From Planctomycetaceae bacterium (lineage in GTDB: Bacteria; Planctomycetota; Planctomycetia; Pirellulales; Pirellulaceae): a stretch of DNA of 5,789 nucleotides. The stretch is from the NCBI GenBank assembly GCA_003455945.1, contig DMPQ01000394.1, positions 1,688-7,476 on the forward strand, in the 5' to 3' direction. Below the pieces are notes generated by a model, which did not search any database, was not told the DNA's origin, and saw only the letters and a list, made by a program, of their open reading frames with translations. Position numbers and translations under genes: made by a program. Positions 5,662 through 5,789 of the stretch are shown one piece after another (the stretch's first letter is position 1; the number at the start of each line of letters is the position of its first letter).

Positions 5662-5789
5662 GATCGCACCTCGGAACCCGCTGCGTCCGCCGCACGGCTC
5701 GGCGCGACGATCTCTCGTGTTTCGCCTTCCCGAGCCTCAGCACCCGGCGAAGGGGCGTCGGAGGCAACGTCGAGCGAACGGTCGCCATG
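5658..5789 (-). CDS. C-terminal tail of an upstream gene (partial)
   Basis: On the minus strand this frame is open from the right edge to a TGA at 5660-5658, giving 43 residues and a stop. The TGA shares four bases with the moaA GTG start (GTGA), an arrangement typical of translationally coupled operon genes. The residues are mainly Ala, Asp, Glu, Arg, Ser and Gly, like a disordered C-terminal tail, and no family is recognisable. Third-position G+C is about 65% by hand count, a little below the start of moaA. A molybdenum cofactor gene would fit the context, but that is a guess. A competing frame starting with ATG at 5788 runs far into moaA and looks like a shadow. Confidence 0.55.
   Translation of the reverse strand, partial: HGDRSLDVASDAPSPGAEAREGETREIVAPSRAADAAGSEVRS
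5667..5672 (-). promoter_or_regulatory. Shine-Dalgarno site for moaA
   Basis: Read on the minus strand, GAGGTG lies 5 nt before the GTG at 5661 and is the strongest ribosome-binding match in the window. It lies inside the end of the upstream reading frame, as expected for a coupled operon pair, and it decides the GTG start. Confidence 0.7.

Noticed and set aside
5474..5788. A 104-codon minus-strand ORF starting with ATG at 5788
   Set aside because: It is Arg/Ser-rich and overlaps moaA through the SAM cluster region in another frame. The alternative frame ending in GTGA fits better.

Overview
The window is high-GC DNA (roughly two-thirds G+C by eye) packed with real genes and many long antisense shadow ORFs. 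Two proteins point to the Planctomycetota, probably Pirellulales-like. One is the N-terminal module of a large CehA/McbA-type metallohydrolase. The other is a small secreted protein of a kind I associate with that phylum. This assignment rests on family recall, not on a search.

Layout, left to right. (1) 1-807, minus strand: N-terminal 269 residues of a membrane-anchored or secreted CehA/McbA-like protein that runs off the left edge. (2) 896-2356, minus strand: a complete SLC1/DAACS-type amino acid or dicarboxylate:cation symporter with the acidic-substrate signature residues. It lies 88 nt upstream of gene 1 on the same strand, so the two may be co-transcribed. (3) 2357-2762: a 406-nt divergent intergenic region with no convincing gene but several inverted and direct repeats. 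(4) 2763-3224, plus strand: a small exported protein with five cysteines in its mature part. (5) 3342-4508, plus strand: a CelD/BioF2-like GNAT acetyltransferase. (6) 4509-4581: a short convergent spacer with a perfect 8-bp hairpin. (7) 4582-5661, minus strand: moaA, GTP 3',8-cyclase of molybdenum cofactor synthesis, starting with GTG. (8) 5658-5789, minus strand: the probable C-terminal tail of an upstream gene, whose stop overlaps the moaA start as GTGA.

The genes do not form one pathway. Nutrient uptake (symporter) may be paired with a surface hydrolase on the left. Two plus-strand genes follow, one exported and one a likely cytoplasmic acyltransferase. On the right is the end of a probable molybdenum cofactor operon. 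I see no RNA genes, CRISPR, insertion sequences, phage genes or defence genes. I see no convincing evidence for a previously undescribed system; the most useful leads are the cysteine-containing exported protein, the repeat-rich divergent intergenic region, and the strong over-representation of CGATCG.
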